Source: Nocardia sp. CY41
GTDB taxonomy: Bacteria; Actinomycetota; Actinomycetes; Mycobacteriales; Mycobacteriaceae
Length of the DNA stretch: 64,000 bases
Reading direction: 5' to 3'
NCBI RefSeq assembly: GCF_009829325.1
Contig: NZ_VUOS01000002.1
Coordinates: forward strand, 186,001 to 250,000
Shown here: piece after piece, positions 27,356-36,333 of the stretch
Layout of the letters: each line of letters begins with the position of its first letter
Position numbering within the stretch: position 1 is the stretch's first letter
Position numbers and translations under genes: made by a program
Notes under the pieces: generated by a model
Told to the model about the DNA's origin: nothing
What the model saw: only the letters and a program-made list of their open reading frames with translations
The model's database searches: none

Positions 27356-28296
27356 ACGCGGGCGCGCTGGAGGCGCTGACCATCGGCCGCGTCGGAGTGG
27401 ACCTCTATCCCGAACAGAGCGGCGTCGCCTTGGCGCAGGTGCGCAGTTTCGCGAAGTCCCTGGGCGGCACCGCCACGAACGTCGCCGTGGCCGCCGCCCG
27501 GCTCGGCCGTCGTTCGGCCGTGCTGACCAAAGTGGGCCCCGACGGCTTCGGCGACTTCGTGCGCACGGCGCTGGAGGATTTCGGCGTCTCGTCCCGGTAT
27601 GTGACGACCGCGCCGGACCTGCAGACGCCCGTCGTCTTCTGCGAGCTGACGCCGCCGTCGGATCCGCCGCTGTTGTTCTACCGCGCGCCGATCGCGCCGG
27701 ACCTGACCATCACCCCGGACGAAGTGCCCTGGGCAGTGGTGGACGCCGTGCCGCTGCTGTGGGTCACGGGCACCGGAGTGAGCGCCGAGCCGGGGCGCGG
27801 CACCCAGCGCGAGATCTTGCTGCGGCGCGCACGACGTGGGCACACGGTGCTCGATCTGGACTATCGGCCGATGTTCTGGCCCGACGTGGACACCGCGCGG
27901 GCGGAGATCGGCTGGATGGTCGACCACGTGAACGTGGTGGTCGGCAACCGCACGGAGGTCGAGGTGGCGGTGGGCACCGCCGACCCGGACGCGGCGGCCG
28001 ACCGGCTGCTCGCCCGAGGGGTGCGTCTCGCCGTGATCAAACAAGGCGGCGACGGGGTGCTGGCGGCCACCGCCGAGGAACGCTGGACGGTGCCGCCGTG
28101 CCGCGTGGACGTGGTGTGCGGGCTCGGCGCGGGCGATGGTTTCGGCGGCGCGTTGATCCACGGCCTGCTCTCGGACTGGGATCCACGGCGCGTCGCCACC
28201 TACGCCAACGCGGCGGGCGCGCTGGTCGCCGCGCGCCTGGCCTGCGCGGACGCGATGCCCACCAGCGCTGAGATCGAGGAACTGCTGTGCGGGTGA
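27352..28296 (+). CDS. iolC: 5-dehydro-2-deoxygluconokinase (PfkB family)
   Basis: The 314-residue PfkB-family sugar kinase has an N-terminal glycine-rich segment ([17 protein letters not shown]) and the C-terminal anion-hole motif [13 protein letters not shown], in which Asp is the catalytic base. IolC phosphorylates 5-dehydro-2-deoxygluconate before aldol cleavage, the fifth step of inositol catabolism. GTG at 27352 overlaps the ATPase stop. The sequence after its stop codon contains degenerate copies of its last codons (see the repeat entry). Confidence 0.88.
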   Translation: MNAGALEALTIGRVGVDLYPEQSGVALAQVRSFAKSLGGTATNVAVAAARLGRRSAVLTKVGPDGFGDFVRTALEDFGVSSRYVTTAPDLQTPVVFCELTPPSDPPLLFYRAPIAPDLTITPDEVPWAVVDAVPLLWVTGTGVSAEPGRGTQREILLRRARRGHTVLDLDYRPMFWPDVDTARAEIGWMVDHVNVVVGNRTEVEVAVGTADPDAAADRLLARGVRLAVIKQGGDGVLAATAEERWTVPPCRVDVVCGLGAGDGFGGALIHGLLSDWDPRRVATYANAAGALVAARLACADAMPTSAEIEELLCG

Positions 28297-28745
28297 ACCG
28301 GCGCGGGGGTCGAGGAACTGCGCGGCGGCCGAGTCGGCGCGGAGCTGGAGGAGGTGCTGATCGGCCGGACCGGCGCGCAGCAGGCGGAGTAGCGGAGCGC
28401 GGGTCAGGAAAGCTTCGCGCGGTTGACTCAGGGCGGAGCAACCGCTGTGCGGTTGAACCATGACGATGGGAAGCTGCCGGGTGGTCGACTGGGTCGGAGC
28501 TCGTCGAACTGCGGTGGCGCAACTGAGCGAAGAAGCGTCACGGTGCGACTGAACCAGAAACCGACGGGTAGAACCGCTGTGCGGGTGAACCATGAGCGCG
28601 GGACGATGGAGTGCTGCCAGGTGATCGAGCTGGATCGGAGCTCGATGAATGGTGGTGCTGCGGCTGAACGGTCCGGAGGAGTCGCGGTGCGGCGGGGCTG
28701 GATGCGGAAAGGAACCGCGGTGCCGCTGTGGCATCAGCGCGGGAC
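28274..28745 (+). repeat. Degenerate direct repeats after iolC
   Basis: The 461-nt gap between iolC and the aldolase gene holds no gene. It contains degenerate repeats. GAACTGCTGTGCGGGTGAACC (end of iolC), ACCGCTGTGCGGTTGAACCATGA (28441-28463) and ACCGCTGTGCGGGTGAACCATGA (28573-28595) are the clearest copies. Weaker relatives occur near 28310, 28502 and 28712. They look like duplications of the iolC 3' end. Confidence 0.6.
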
Positions 28746-28757
28746 GGAGGAGGTGCC

Positions 28758-29651
28758 ATGCATCTGACCGACGAACGCCGGCGCGAGCTGCTGCACCTGC
28801 GCGCGACGGACCCCGCCGCAGTCGAGCGGGCCTACGCGAAGCGGATGCGCCGCGCCGACCTGCTGGCGGGCAAGCAAACCTTGTTCCTGGTCGCCGCGGA
28901 TCACCCGGCGCGCGGTGCGCTCGGCGTCGGCGAGGATCGCACGGCCATGGCGGATCGGCGCACGCTGCTGGAACGGTTGCTCATCGCGCTGGCCGACCCG
29001 GATGTCGACGGCGTACTCGGCTCGCCGGACGTGGTCGAGGAACTGCTGCTGCTGGACGCCCTGGACGACAAGGTCGTGATCGGCTCGATGAACCGCGGCG
29101 GGCTGGCGGGCGCGGAGTGGGAGATCGACGACCGCTTCACCGGGTACGACGCGGATTCCCTCGCGCGCTTCCGGCTCGACGGCGGCAAAATGCTGCTGCG
29201 CCTGGTCGATTCCGACGCGGGCACCGTCCCGACGCTGCAAGCCTGCGCGCGGGCGGTCTCCGCGCTGGCCGCGCACCAGCTGATGGCGATGGTCGAACCG
29301 CTGCCGTATCACCGGGACGATTCCGGGGCGCTGGTGATGAGCAAGGACGCGCTGTCGCTGTCGCGGGCGATCACGGTGGCCTCCGGTCTCGGCGTCACCT
29401 CGGCCTATACCTGGCTGAAAATCCCTGCGCCGCAAGATATCTCGGTGCTGGACGCGACCACCCTGCCGGTGCTCGTGCTCGGCGGTGCGCCGTCCGGGGA
29501 CCCGGCGGTGGATCGCGCGCTGTGGGGCGGGGCGCTCGGCCACGACGTGGTTCGAGGTCTCGTCGTGGGACGCGCCCTGCTGTACCCGCCGGACGGTGAC
29601 GTCGCCAAGGCGGTCGCGACCGCCGCCCGCCTGTTGAAGGAAGCCCGATGA
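28758..29651 (+). CDS. Cgl0158-family (beta/alpha)8 aldolase
   Basis: The 297-residue protein is a TIM-barrel of the deoxyribose-phosphate aldolase-like Cgl0158 family, which often sits in actinobacterial inositol clusters. It has LFLVAADHPARGALGVG near the N-terminus and VTSAYTWLKIPAP, where the Lys may form the Schiff base. In this operon it most likely does the IolJ step, cleaving 5-dehydro-2-deoxygluconate-6-phosphate to dihydroxyacetone phosphate and malonic semialdehyde. ATG is preceded by GGAGGAGG. The catalytic Lys is an inference. Confidence 0.8.
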   Translation: MHLTDERRRELLHLRATDPAAVERAYAKRMRRADLLAGKQTLFLVAADHPARGALGVGEDRTAMADRRTLLERLLIALADPDVDGVLGSPDVVEELLLLDALDDKVVIGSMNRGGLAGAEWEIDDRFTGYDADSLARFRLDGGKMLLRLVDSDAGTVPTLQACARAVSALAAHQLMAMVEPLPYHRDDSGALVMSKDALSLSRAITVASGLGVTSAYTWLKIPAPQDISVLDATTLPVLVLGGAPSGDPAVDRALWGGALGHDVVRGLVVGRALLYPPDGDVAKAVATAARLLKEAR

Positions 29652-29852
29652 GGCTGCCGATCGCCGCGTCACTTGCCGGAAGACCGGCAGGGCAGGACTG
29701 TCGGGCGAACGCTCGAGGCCCGGCTGTCGCGTTCGTGGTCTGGTCGCTCGGCGACGCGCCGAGCGCATTCCCGTCTGCTCCACCGGTCGCCTTCTCCGGA
29801 CGTCGCGGTCGAGTCCGGCCGTCCCGCGGAGCGAGCCGGTCGCCGGTATTCC

Positions 29853-29888
29853 CGGAACGCGCACAGAGGACGGAACGCGTACAGAGGA
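29853..29888 (+). repeat. Tandem 18-bp repeat at the iolB ribosome binding site
   Basis: Two copies of CGGAACGCG(C/T)ACAGAGGA lie head to tail, differing at one base. The second copy supplies the GAGGA part of the iolB ribosome binding site. Confidence 0.75.
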
Positions 29889-29895
29889 GGTGGTG

Positions 29896-30792
29896 ATGAC
29901 ACTGCATCGTCCCCGTGGAACGCTGTGCCACGACGGTGATCCGATCCTGCTGACACCCGACGCCGCCGGATGGACCTACGCCGGGCTGCGGGTGCTGCGG
30001 ATCGGTGCGGACCGATCGCGGGTCCTGCGGACGGGCGAGTTCGAGGCGTTCGTCCTGCCCCTGGCCGGAGCCTGCACGGTACGCGTGGACGGCGAGACAT
30101 TCGCGCTGACCGGACGGGGATCGGTGTTCACCCGCGTGACGGATTTCGCCTACATCCCGCGCGACGCCGAGGTGGAACTGACCGCCGAGGGCGGTGACCT
30201 GGAGGTGGCGTTACCGATGGCCCGCTGCGGGACACGGTTGCAACCCCGATACGGCCCCGCGGAGGAGGTGCCGGTCGAAATCCGGGGCGCGGGACACGCG
30301 ACCCGTCAGGTCACCAACTTCGGGGTACCCGGCGTGTGGGAGCACGCGGACAAACTCAACGCCTGCGAGCTGATCACCCCGGACGGCAACTGGTCGTCCT
30401 ATCCACCGCACAAGCACGACCGAGTGAGCGACTGCGAAGTCGTCAACGAGGAGATCTACTACTTCCGTATCGCCGGACGCGACGGCATCACGCCGTCGCC
30501 CGAAGGATTCGGCCTGCACCGCACCTACACGGCCGACGGGACGGTGAACGAGAACGTCGCGGTGCGCGACGGCGACGTCTTCCTGATCCCGCACGGCTAT
30601 CACGGCCCCTGCGTCGCGGCGCCCGGCTACCCCATGTATTACCTCAACGTGCTGGCCGGCCCGGCGCCCGAGCGATCGATGGCGTTCTGCGACGACCCGG
30701 CCCACAGCTGGGTGCGGGCGCGCTGGGACGCCGAGCCGCTCGACCCGCGCTGCCCGGTCACCTCCCACGAAGGACGGATCGGATGCGACTGA
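29896..30792 (+). CDS. iolB: 5-deoxy-glucuronate isomerase
   Basis: The 298-residue bicupin protein isomerises 5-deoxy-glucuronate to 5-dehydro-2-deoxygluconate in inositol catabolism. It has the family stretch NWSSYPPHKHD with two metal-binding His, EEIYYFR (the metal-binding Glu), and GYHGPCVAAPGYPMYYLNV near the C-terminus. ATG at 29896 follows GAGGAGG by 5 nt; adjacent in-frame GTG codons at 29890 and 29893 are less likely. It overlaps iolD by 10 nt. Confidence 0.95.
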   Translation: MTLHRPRGTLCHDGDPILLTPDAAGWTYAGLRVLRIGADRSRVLRTGEFEAFVLPLAGACTVRVDGETFALTGRGSVFTRVTDFAYIPRDAEVELTAEGGDLEVALPMARCGTRLQPRYGPAEEVPVEIRGAGHATRQVTNFGVPGVWEHADKLNACELITPDGNWSSYPPHKHDRVSDCEVVNEEIYYFRIAGRDGITPSPEGFGLHRTYTADGTVNENVAVRDGDVFLIPHGYHGPCVAAPGYPMYYLNVLAGPAPERSMAFCDDPAHSWVRARWDAEPLDPRCPVTSHEGRIGCD

Positions 30793-32624
30793 CCACAGCG
30801 CAGGCACTGGTGGCCTGGTTGATCGCCCAGCGTTCCGAGACGCTCGACGGCCGCGACGTGCCGCTGTTCCCGGCCGTCTTCGCGATCTTCGGCCACGGCA
30901 ATGTGCTCGGCCTCGGCACCGCGTTGCACGAGCGGCGTGCCGAACTGCCGGTCTGGCGCGGGCACACCGAAGAGGGCATGGCGCTCGCGGCCGTCGGCTA
31001 TGCGAAGGCCACCCACCGGCGTCAGGTCGGTGTCGCGACCTCGTCGATCGGTCCCGGCGCGCTCAACATGGTGACGGCGGCGGGTGTCGCGCACGCGAAT
31101 CGCCTTCCGCTTCTGTTGCTTCCGGGCGACACGTTCACCGGACGGGCGCCGGATCCGGTGTTGCAGCAGGTCGAGCACTTCGGCGACCCGACCGTCACGG
31201 TGAACGACGCGTTCCGCGCGGTGAGCCGGTATTTCGACCGCGTCACCCGCCCGGAACAACTGCTCGCCACCTTGCCCCAGGTGGTGGGCGTGCTGACCGA
31301 TCCGGCCGCGGCCGGTCCGGTCGTCCTGGCGCTACCCCAGGACGTTCAAGCCGAGACCTATGACTTCCCCGCCGCGCTTTTCGAGCCGGTGACGCACCGT
31401 CTCACGCGACCCCGGCCCGACCAGCGAGCCATTTCCGACGCTGTCGCCGAATTGCGCGCCGCGCGCCGCCCGCTGCTGGTGCTCGGGGGCGGCGTCCGTT
31501 ACTCGGGAGCGGGGCCGACTGTGCTGCGCTTCGCGGAGCGTCATGGCCTTCCGGTCGTGGAGACCACCGCGGGTCGCTCCCTCGTGCCGCACGACCATCC
31601 GCTGTTCGCTGGACCGCTCGGCATCACCGGCTCGGCGTCGGCGAACGCGATGGCGGCCGAAGCCGATCTCGTCCTCGCGATCGGGACCCGGTTACAAGAC
31701 TTCACCACCGCGTCCTGGACGGTCTTCGCACCGGAAGTCCGGCTGGTCACGATCAACGTGGCACGGTTCGACGCCGTCAAACACGGCGCCGGCGCGGTAA
31801 TCGGCGACGCCGAGGCCACCGTGTGCGAGCTGGCCGGGCTGACGGGGGACTGGTCGGTCGATTCGAGGTGGACCGCACGGGCTGCCGCACTCCGCGGCAC
31901 GTGGGACGCGTATATCGATGGACTGCGCGCGCCGACCCCGGGCCCGCCGAGCTACGCCCAGGTGGTGGGTGTCGTGAACGACCTGAGCGGGCCGGGCGAC
32001 TACGTGATGACAGCCTCCGGTGGCTTGCCCGGTGAACTGATCGGCGGCTGGCGGGCGATCGGCGGCGGGCCGGCCATGGACGTGGAGTACGGCTTCTCCT
32101 GCATGGGCTACGAGCTCGCGGGCGCGTGGGGCGCGGCCATGGCCCGCGCCGACGGAGTGGTGACCACCCTGCTCGGGGACGGGTCGTATCTGATGCTGAA
32201 CTCGGAACTGTTCTCGGCGGCGTTCGCGGGGCATCCGTTCGTCGCGGTGGTCTGCGACAACGATGGCTATGCCGTGATCGCGCGGCTGCAGGAGGGGCAG
32301 GGCGGCGCGGCGTTCAACAACTTCTACGCCGATTGCCGCAGCACGCGCGAGCATCCGCCCCGGGTCGATTTCGCCGCTCATGCCGCCGCCTTGGGCTGCG
32401 CCGTCTTCTCCGTCGCCGATCTGAACGAATTCCGTGACACATACGAGCGGGCGCGCGCGGCGGCACTGGCCGAGCGTCGTCCTGCGGTGCTCGTCGTCCG
32501 GACGCAGCCGTCGGCGTGGACCGACGCGGGCGCGTGGTGGGAGGTCGGTGTGCCGGAACATCTGGCGGGCCGAGCCGCCTACGACGAGACCAAACCGCGT
32601 CAGGTGCGCTATCTCGGCTCCTGA
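30783..32624 (+). CDS. iolD: 3D-(3,5/4)-trihydroxycyclohexane-1,2-dione acylhydrolase (ThDP-dependent)
   Basis: The 613-residue thiamine-diphosphate enzyme hydrolyses the cyclic diketone to 5-deoxy-glucuronate, opening the inositol ring. It has the three-domain layout of the acetolactate synthase family: an N-terminal PYR domain with GHGNVLGLG and HTEEGMALAAVGYAK (with the cofactor-activating Glu), a central domain, and the C-terminal PP domain with the ThDP motif GDGSYLMLNSE and DNDGYAVI. ATG is preceded by GAAGGA and lies within the end of iolB. It is the last gene of the operon. Confidence 0.95.
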   Translation: MRLTTAQALVAWLIAQRSETLDGRDVPLFPAVFAIFGHGNVLGLGTALHERRAELPVWRGHTEEGMALAAVGYAKATHRRQVGVATSSIGPGALNMVTAAGVAHANRLPLLLLPGDTFTGRAPDPVLQQVEHFGDPTVTVNDAFRAVSRYFDRVTRPEQLLATLPQVVGVLTDPAAAGPVVLALPQDVQAETYDFPAALFEPVTHRLTRPRPDQRAISDAVAELRAARRPLLVLGGGVRYSGAGPTVLRFAERHGLPVVETTAGRSLVPHDHPLFAGPLGITGSASANAMAAEADLVLAIGTRLQDFTTASWTVFAPEVRLVTINVARFDAVKHGAGAVIGDAEATVCELAGLTGDWSVDSRWTARAAALRGTWDAYIDGLRAPTPGPPSYAQVVGVVNDLSGPGDYVMTASGGLPGELIGGWRAIGGGPAMDVEYGFSCMGYELAGAWGAAMARADGVVTTLLGDGSYLMLNSELFSAAFAGHPFVAVVCDNDGYAVIARLQEGQGGAAFNNFYADCRSTREHPPRVDFAAHAAALGCAVFSVADLNEFRDTYERARAAALAERRPAVLVVRTQPSAWTDAGAWWEVGVPEHLAGRAAYDETKPRQVRYLGS

Positions 32625-33102
32625 ACAGAACTTAACGAACGGTGCGCCCGGGGATCCACCGGCCTAGGCTGGAGTGGGGGTCTGCCCGTGGTACGCTGAA
32701 AGGCGTTGCGGCACAACATAATTGGTAGCGAATGCACATCGCCGCCGAGTCGTGCCGAGGCAGAAGTCCCCTGCCGTCCGGCGTGGTAGCCCGGGTCCGG
32801 CCGGGGTGTGCTCGCCGGGGGAGGCGGCGAGTGTTATCCGGCGAAAAGTGCGGGTATCCGACGAGTGGGCCCGACGATGTGGCGCGATCGGGACCCGTCC
32901 GAGCGTTGGAGGTGAAAGACCAGGCCGCCCCTGAGCGAGCGTCGCGAGTGCACTCGCGCACGACGGCGCCGAGCACCGTCGTGAGCGTTAGCTCACAGTT
33001 GGTGGTGCGGAACGTGAGTAATTCGTCGGATCATGGCATCGTTGATCTACGAGACCAGGGCATCTCATAACACCTACCTGGCTCGTCTACAGAAAGTATG
33101 AA
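32625..33102 (+). promoter_or_regulatory. Long structured region upstream of cspA
   Basis: This 478-nt stretch between iolD and the cold-shock gene contains no convincing gene. Near its 3' end three adjacent hairpins are visible: CGCGAGTG/CACTCGCG (32943-32958), CGACGG/CCGTCG (32961-32981) and GTGAGC/GCTCAC (32981-32996). They may be part of a long untranslated leader of cspA, as is known for cold-shock genes. The promoter is not obvious. Confidence 0.5.
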
Positions 33103-33306
33103 ATGGCTCAAGGCATTGTGAAGTGGTTCAACAGCGAGAAGGGCTTCGGCTTCATCGCACAGGACGGCGGGGGGCCCGACGTCTTCGTGCATTACTCGGC
33201 TGTGAGCGGCTCGGGTTTCCGGTCCCTCGATGAGGGGCAGCGCGTGGAGTTCGAGATCGGCCAGGGACAGAAGGGTCCGCAGGCCCAGGACGTCCGCGTT
33301 CTCTGA
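33103..33306 (+). CDS. cspA: Cold-shock protein
   Basis: The 67-residue single OB-fold domain has the two RNA-binding motifs KGFGFI and VFVHY at residues 13-18 and 27-31, with the surface aromatics Trp, Phe and Phe in place. The protein binds single-stranded RNA and DNA as a chaperone. It has a long structured upstream region and is followed 17 nt later by a strong terminator. Confidence 0.97.
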   Translation: MAQGIVKWFNSEKGFGFIAQDGGGPDVFVHYSAVSGSGFRSLDEGQRVEFEIGQGQKGPQAQDVRVL

Positions 33307-33323
33307 TCGCGACTTAGCTTCCG

Positions 33324-33356
33324 AAAGGCCCCGCACCGGGATGGTGCGGGGCCTTT
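33324..33356 (+). terminator. Terminator of cspA
   Basis: A perfect 14-bp stem, AAAGGCCCCGCACC/GGTGCGGGGCCTTT, with a GGGAT loop lies right after the cspA stop. Confidence 0.9.
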
Positions 33357-33396
33357 CCCCTGTTCAGAGGGTATTACTTCCTCGTCTTCGAGCCGC

Positions 33397-34203
33397 TCAG
33401 CCCGCCAGCGCTTCGTCGCGGAAGAACTCCGCGGTGATCGCGCGGGCACGGGTGAGATCGCGATGACCGGACCGGCGGAACACCTCGGCCGCGCGGGTGA
33501 ATTCGGCGGCGATGAACGCGGTGATCGGCGCCGGCGCCGAACCGCTGCCCATCTCGCGAGTCCGCGACTTCAGCTCGGTCAGTTCGGTCACCGCCGCCGA
33601 CAGCTCGGCGGGCAGCTCGCACTGCGCCAACAGCGTCGGCAGATGCATCGGCGCCACCGCCGCCGCGGGATGCTCGCGCAGCCACCGCAGCGCCATCGCC
33701 GGACGCAGCGCGTAGAACACCTTCTTCAATGAGCCGGTGCGCTCGAACAGCACCCACTGCTTGGCTCCGAGATGCAGATAGTGGCGAGCGATCCTGTCGC
33801 GGTCGGCGACCTCGTGGGCCACCGCGCGCAACCGATCGCGGAACTGCGTGTCGCCGCGATACACGATCGGCGACATCAGCCACTCGATGAGCACGGCGTT
33901 GCCCTGCACCAGCAGCCGCAGCGCCTTGGCCAGATCCCAGCCGTTCACGTCGAGCAGGTCCGTGAGCGGTGTCTCCACCACGTCGCGGGTGCGCCACGGG
34001 GACAGGTAGGTCTCCAGCGCCGCGACGTAGACGAACCGGCAGTCGTAGTCCGAATCGGGAGACGGAAATCCCCAAGCACGGCTGCCGCTCTCGATCGCCA
34101 GCCGGATCGACACCCGGTGCTCCCGCTCCACCCGATCCAGCTCACCATCGATGGCCCCGACCACCGTCGGGTCCATCGAAGCCGGTATCGCGCGCAGAGA
34201 CAT
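33397..34203 (-). CDS. Predicted nucleotidyltransferase (RlaP/PF10127-like)
   Basis: The 268-residue protein has the nucleotidyltransferase signature SGSRAWGFPSPDSDYDCRFVY: the GS motif plus the D-x-D metal-binding pair. This form resembles the RlaP (RNA ligase-associated) family. The rest is helical, with YLHLGAKQWVLFERTGSLKKVFYALRPAMALRWL. Its substrate is unknown. Two in-frame ATG codons (34203 and 34176) are possible starts and neither has a good ribosome binding site. It converges on cspA and lies just downstream of the MFS gene on the same strand. Confidence 0.8.
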   Translation of the reverse strand: MSLRAIPASMDPTVVGAIDGELDRVEREHRVSIRLAIESGSRAWGFPSPDSDYDCRFVYVAALETYLSPWRTRDVVETPLTDLLDVNGWDLAKALRLLVQGNAVLIEWLMSPIVYRGDTQFRDRLRAVAHEVADRDRIARHYLHLGAKQWVLFERTGSLKKVFYALRPAMALRWLREHPAAAVAPMHLPTLLAQCELPAELSAAVTELTELKSRTREMGSGSAPAPITAFIAAEFTRAAEVFRRSGHRDLTRARAITAEFFRDEALAG

Positions 34204-34255
34204 GGACGCGATGGTAGGTGCCTGACCAATGCTGCCGCAGCTGCTTTTTCGTCGT

Positions 34256-35314
34256 TCAGCAGCGCCACACACCCTTCCCGAGCGCGGCGATGAGCACGGC
34301 TACGACCGCGAGCGTCCCGCCCAGCCACATGGCGGCGGCGACGCCGATCTCGTCGGCGGCTACGCCGCCGGTCAGCGATCCCAGCGCGATGGCGGCATTG
34401 AAGACCCCGGCGAACAGGGCGGAGGCGCCTTCCTTCGCCTGCGGCGAGGCGGCGAAGACCCAGCTTTGCGTGCTCACCGAGACACCACCGTAGGACACGC
34501 CCCACACGATCATCAGCACCACGACCTGGGTGAGCGAAGCGCCCGGCGCGGGCAAGGCGATCGCGGCCGCGGCCAGGATCGAGCCGATCGCGACCAGAGT
34601 GCCGCGCGGTGTCCGCGCCGCCACCGCTCCCGCCGCGAAATTGCCCGCCACACCGGCGACTCCGTAGACCAGCAGCAGTGTTCCGATCGTCGCCGCGTCG
34701 ACCCCGCTCACCTCCTCTAGCACCGGCCGCACATAGGTGTAGGCGGCGAAATGGCCGGTGACCAGGAACGCCACCACGAGCAGCGCGACGCGCAAGCCCG
34801 GCTGCCGGGTCAGCCGCAATACGTCACGCAACGGCAGTGCTTCCGTCGCGGGCAGCCGCGGCAGCAAGGCCGCCATGGCCACCAGCACCGCGAGCGCGAG
34901 GCAGGCCGCGGCCACGAACACCATGCGCCATCCGGCGAGCGCACCGAGGAAGCCGACGCCGACCAGCACCCGCGCTCCGATCAGCACACTGAAGCCGGGC
35001 GCGCAGGCCGTCCCGAGGTTGCCCAGCGCCAGCACCGCCATCAACCCGCACAGCACCAGCCTGCGCTCGACGCGACGCAGCATCGCGGTGACCAAGGGCG
35101 CCGACAACGCGGCGATCGATCCCGTCACCGTCAACGCGAGACCGGCACGGCCCTCGGTCACCCGCAGCGCCGCGCCGATCGGAGTGAGCAGGCCCACCGG
35201 CAGCATCTCCGAGGTCACCACCGTGAACGTGCCCGCTGTCACCGCGGCGACGCCGAGCGCGCCGCGAAGCGCCGAAATCTGCCGTCTCGCAACGACTTCC
35301 TCAACCTGTGTCAT
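34256..35314 (-). CDS. MFS drug/sugar transporter with an apparent internal deletion
   Basis: The 352-residue protein is an MFS transporter of the AraJ/YdhP type (TAGTFTVVTSEMLPVGLL at the start). Typical members have about 395-400 residues and 12 membrane helices. Here the end of helix 3 (IGARVLVGVG) runs straight into the start of helix 6 (FLGALAGWRMVF), so the equivalents of helices 4 and 5, about 50 residues, are missing in frame. Only about ten helices remain. The gene is otherwise clean. It is divergent from a LysR-type regulator. It may be inactive or have altered topology, and the deletion could also be an assembly error. Confidence 0.82.
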   Translation of the reverse strand: MTQVEEVVARRQISALRGALGVAAVTAGTFTVVTSEMLPVGLLTPIGAALRVTEGRAGLALTVTGSIAALSAPLVTAMLRRVERRLVLCGLMAVLALGNLGTACAPGFSVLIGARVLVGVGFLGALAGWRMVFVAAACLALAVLVAMAALLPRLPATEALPLRDVLRLTRQPGLRVALLVVAFLVTGHFAAYTYVRPVLEEVSGVDAATIGTLLLVYGVAGVAGNFAAGAVAARTPRGTLVAIGSILAAAAIALPAPGASLTQVVVLMIVWGVSYGGVSVSTQSWVFAASPQAKEGASALFAGVFNAAIALGSLTGGVAADEIGVAAAMWLGGTLAVVAVLIAALGKGVWRC

Positions 35315-35406
35315 GTCCACCAGGCAAACGCTCGCGACGAAGGGAAACAACGGCGAAGGTCTCATAGTTCTATGAGCTGGACTCATCGACCGTGGAAGGG
35401 AAGCTG

Positions 35407-36333
35407 ATGAGTGGGCTGGAGGTCCGTGAGTTGGAGGCGTTTCTCGCGCTCGCCGAGGAACTGCATTTCGGGCGGGCGGGCGAGCGGTTGTACGTATCGC
35501 AGAGCCGGGTGAGCCAGCTGCTGCGTGCGCTGGAGCGGCGCATCGGGGGACAGCTGGTGGAACGGACCAGCCGCAGCGTCCGGCTGACCCCGCTCGGCGC
35601 GGACTTCCTCGCCGAACTGCGGCCCGCCTATGCCGCGCTGCGCGCGACGGTCGACGGCGCCCGCGCCGCGGCCAGAGGCATGGACGGCATCCTGCGCATC
35701 GGGTTCCAGGGCGCGGGCAACGATCATCTGATGGCCGCGGTCGAGTTGTTCCATCGGTGGCATCCGGACTGCTCGGCCGAGCTGGTCGAGATCCCGCTCG
35801 CCGATCCGTTCGGGCCGGTGCGGCGTGCTGAGGTCGACGCCGCGGTCGTGCTGCTGCCGATGGGCGAGCATGATCTGGTGCTCGGAGCGGTGTTCGCGGG
35901 GCAGCGGCAGACGCTGGCGGTGGCGAGCTCCCATCCGGTAGCCGGACGCGCCGCGCTGTCGGTGGAGGAAGTCGCCGAGTTTCCCTTGATCGGGGTGCGC
36001 GCTCCGGCGCCGGAGTACTGGCGGCGTGCGCAGAAGCTGGATGTGACGCCGGAGGGGAGGACGGTGCGCCCGGGTCCGGAGGTCGGCACGCTCGAGGAGG
36101 GTCTCGCGGCTGTGACGGCCGGTCGCGGCGCGATGCTGCTGTGTCAACCCACCGCGGAATCCCACCGCAGACGACCGGTGTCCTTCGTCCCGGTGACGGG
36201 AATCGCCGAATCCCGGCTCGGACTGGTGTGGCCCCGCCACCGCGAGACCTCGCGGGTGCGTGCGTTCTCCCGCGCGGTGGCCGCCACGAGGGAGATCGAG
36301 AACGTGTGGTCGGTCACCGCGGAGGCATCCTGA
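35407..36333 (+). CDS. LysR-family transcriptional regulator
   Basis: The 308-residue regulator has an N-terminal winged helix-turn-helix (LEAFLALAEELHFGRAGERLYVSQSRVSQLLRALERRIG) and a C-terminal effector domain (ILRIGFQGAGNDHLMAAVELF). GGAAGG precedes the ATG at 35407; an in-frame GTG at 35392 is less well placed. It is divergent from the MFS transporter gene, with under 100 nt between the starts, so it most likely controls that gene. The effector is unknown. Confidence 0.92.
   Translation: MSGLEVRELEAFLALAEELHFGRAGERLYVSQSRVSQLLRALERRIGGQLVERTSRSVRLTPLGADFLAELRPAYAALRATVDGARAAARGMDGILRIGFQGAGNDHLMAAVELFHRWHPDCSAELVEIPLADPFGPVRRAEVDAAVVLLPMGEHDLVLGAVFAGQRQTLAVASSHPVAGRAALSVEEVAEFPLIGVRAPAPEYWRRAQKLDVTPEGRTVRPGPEVGTLEEGLAAVTAGRGAMLLCQPTAESHRRRPVSFVPVTGIAESRLGLVWPRHRETSRVRAFSRAVAATREIENVWSVTAEAS

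Noticed and set aside
29648..29896. An 82-residue frame overlapping the aldolase stop
   Set aside because: The translation is Arg/Pro/Ser-rich without a hydrophobic core or motif, so it is probably non-coding spacer.
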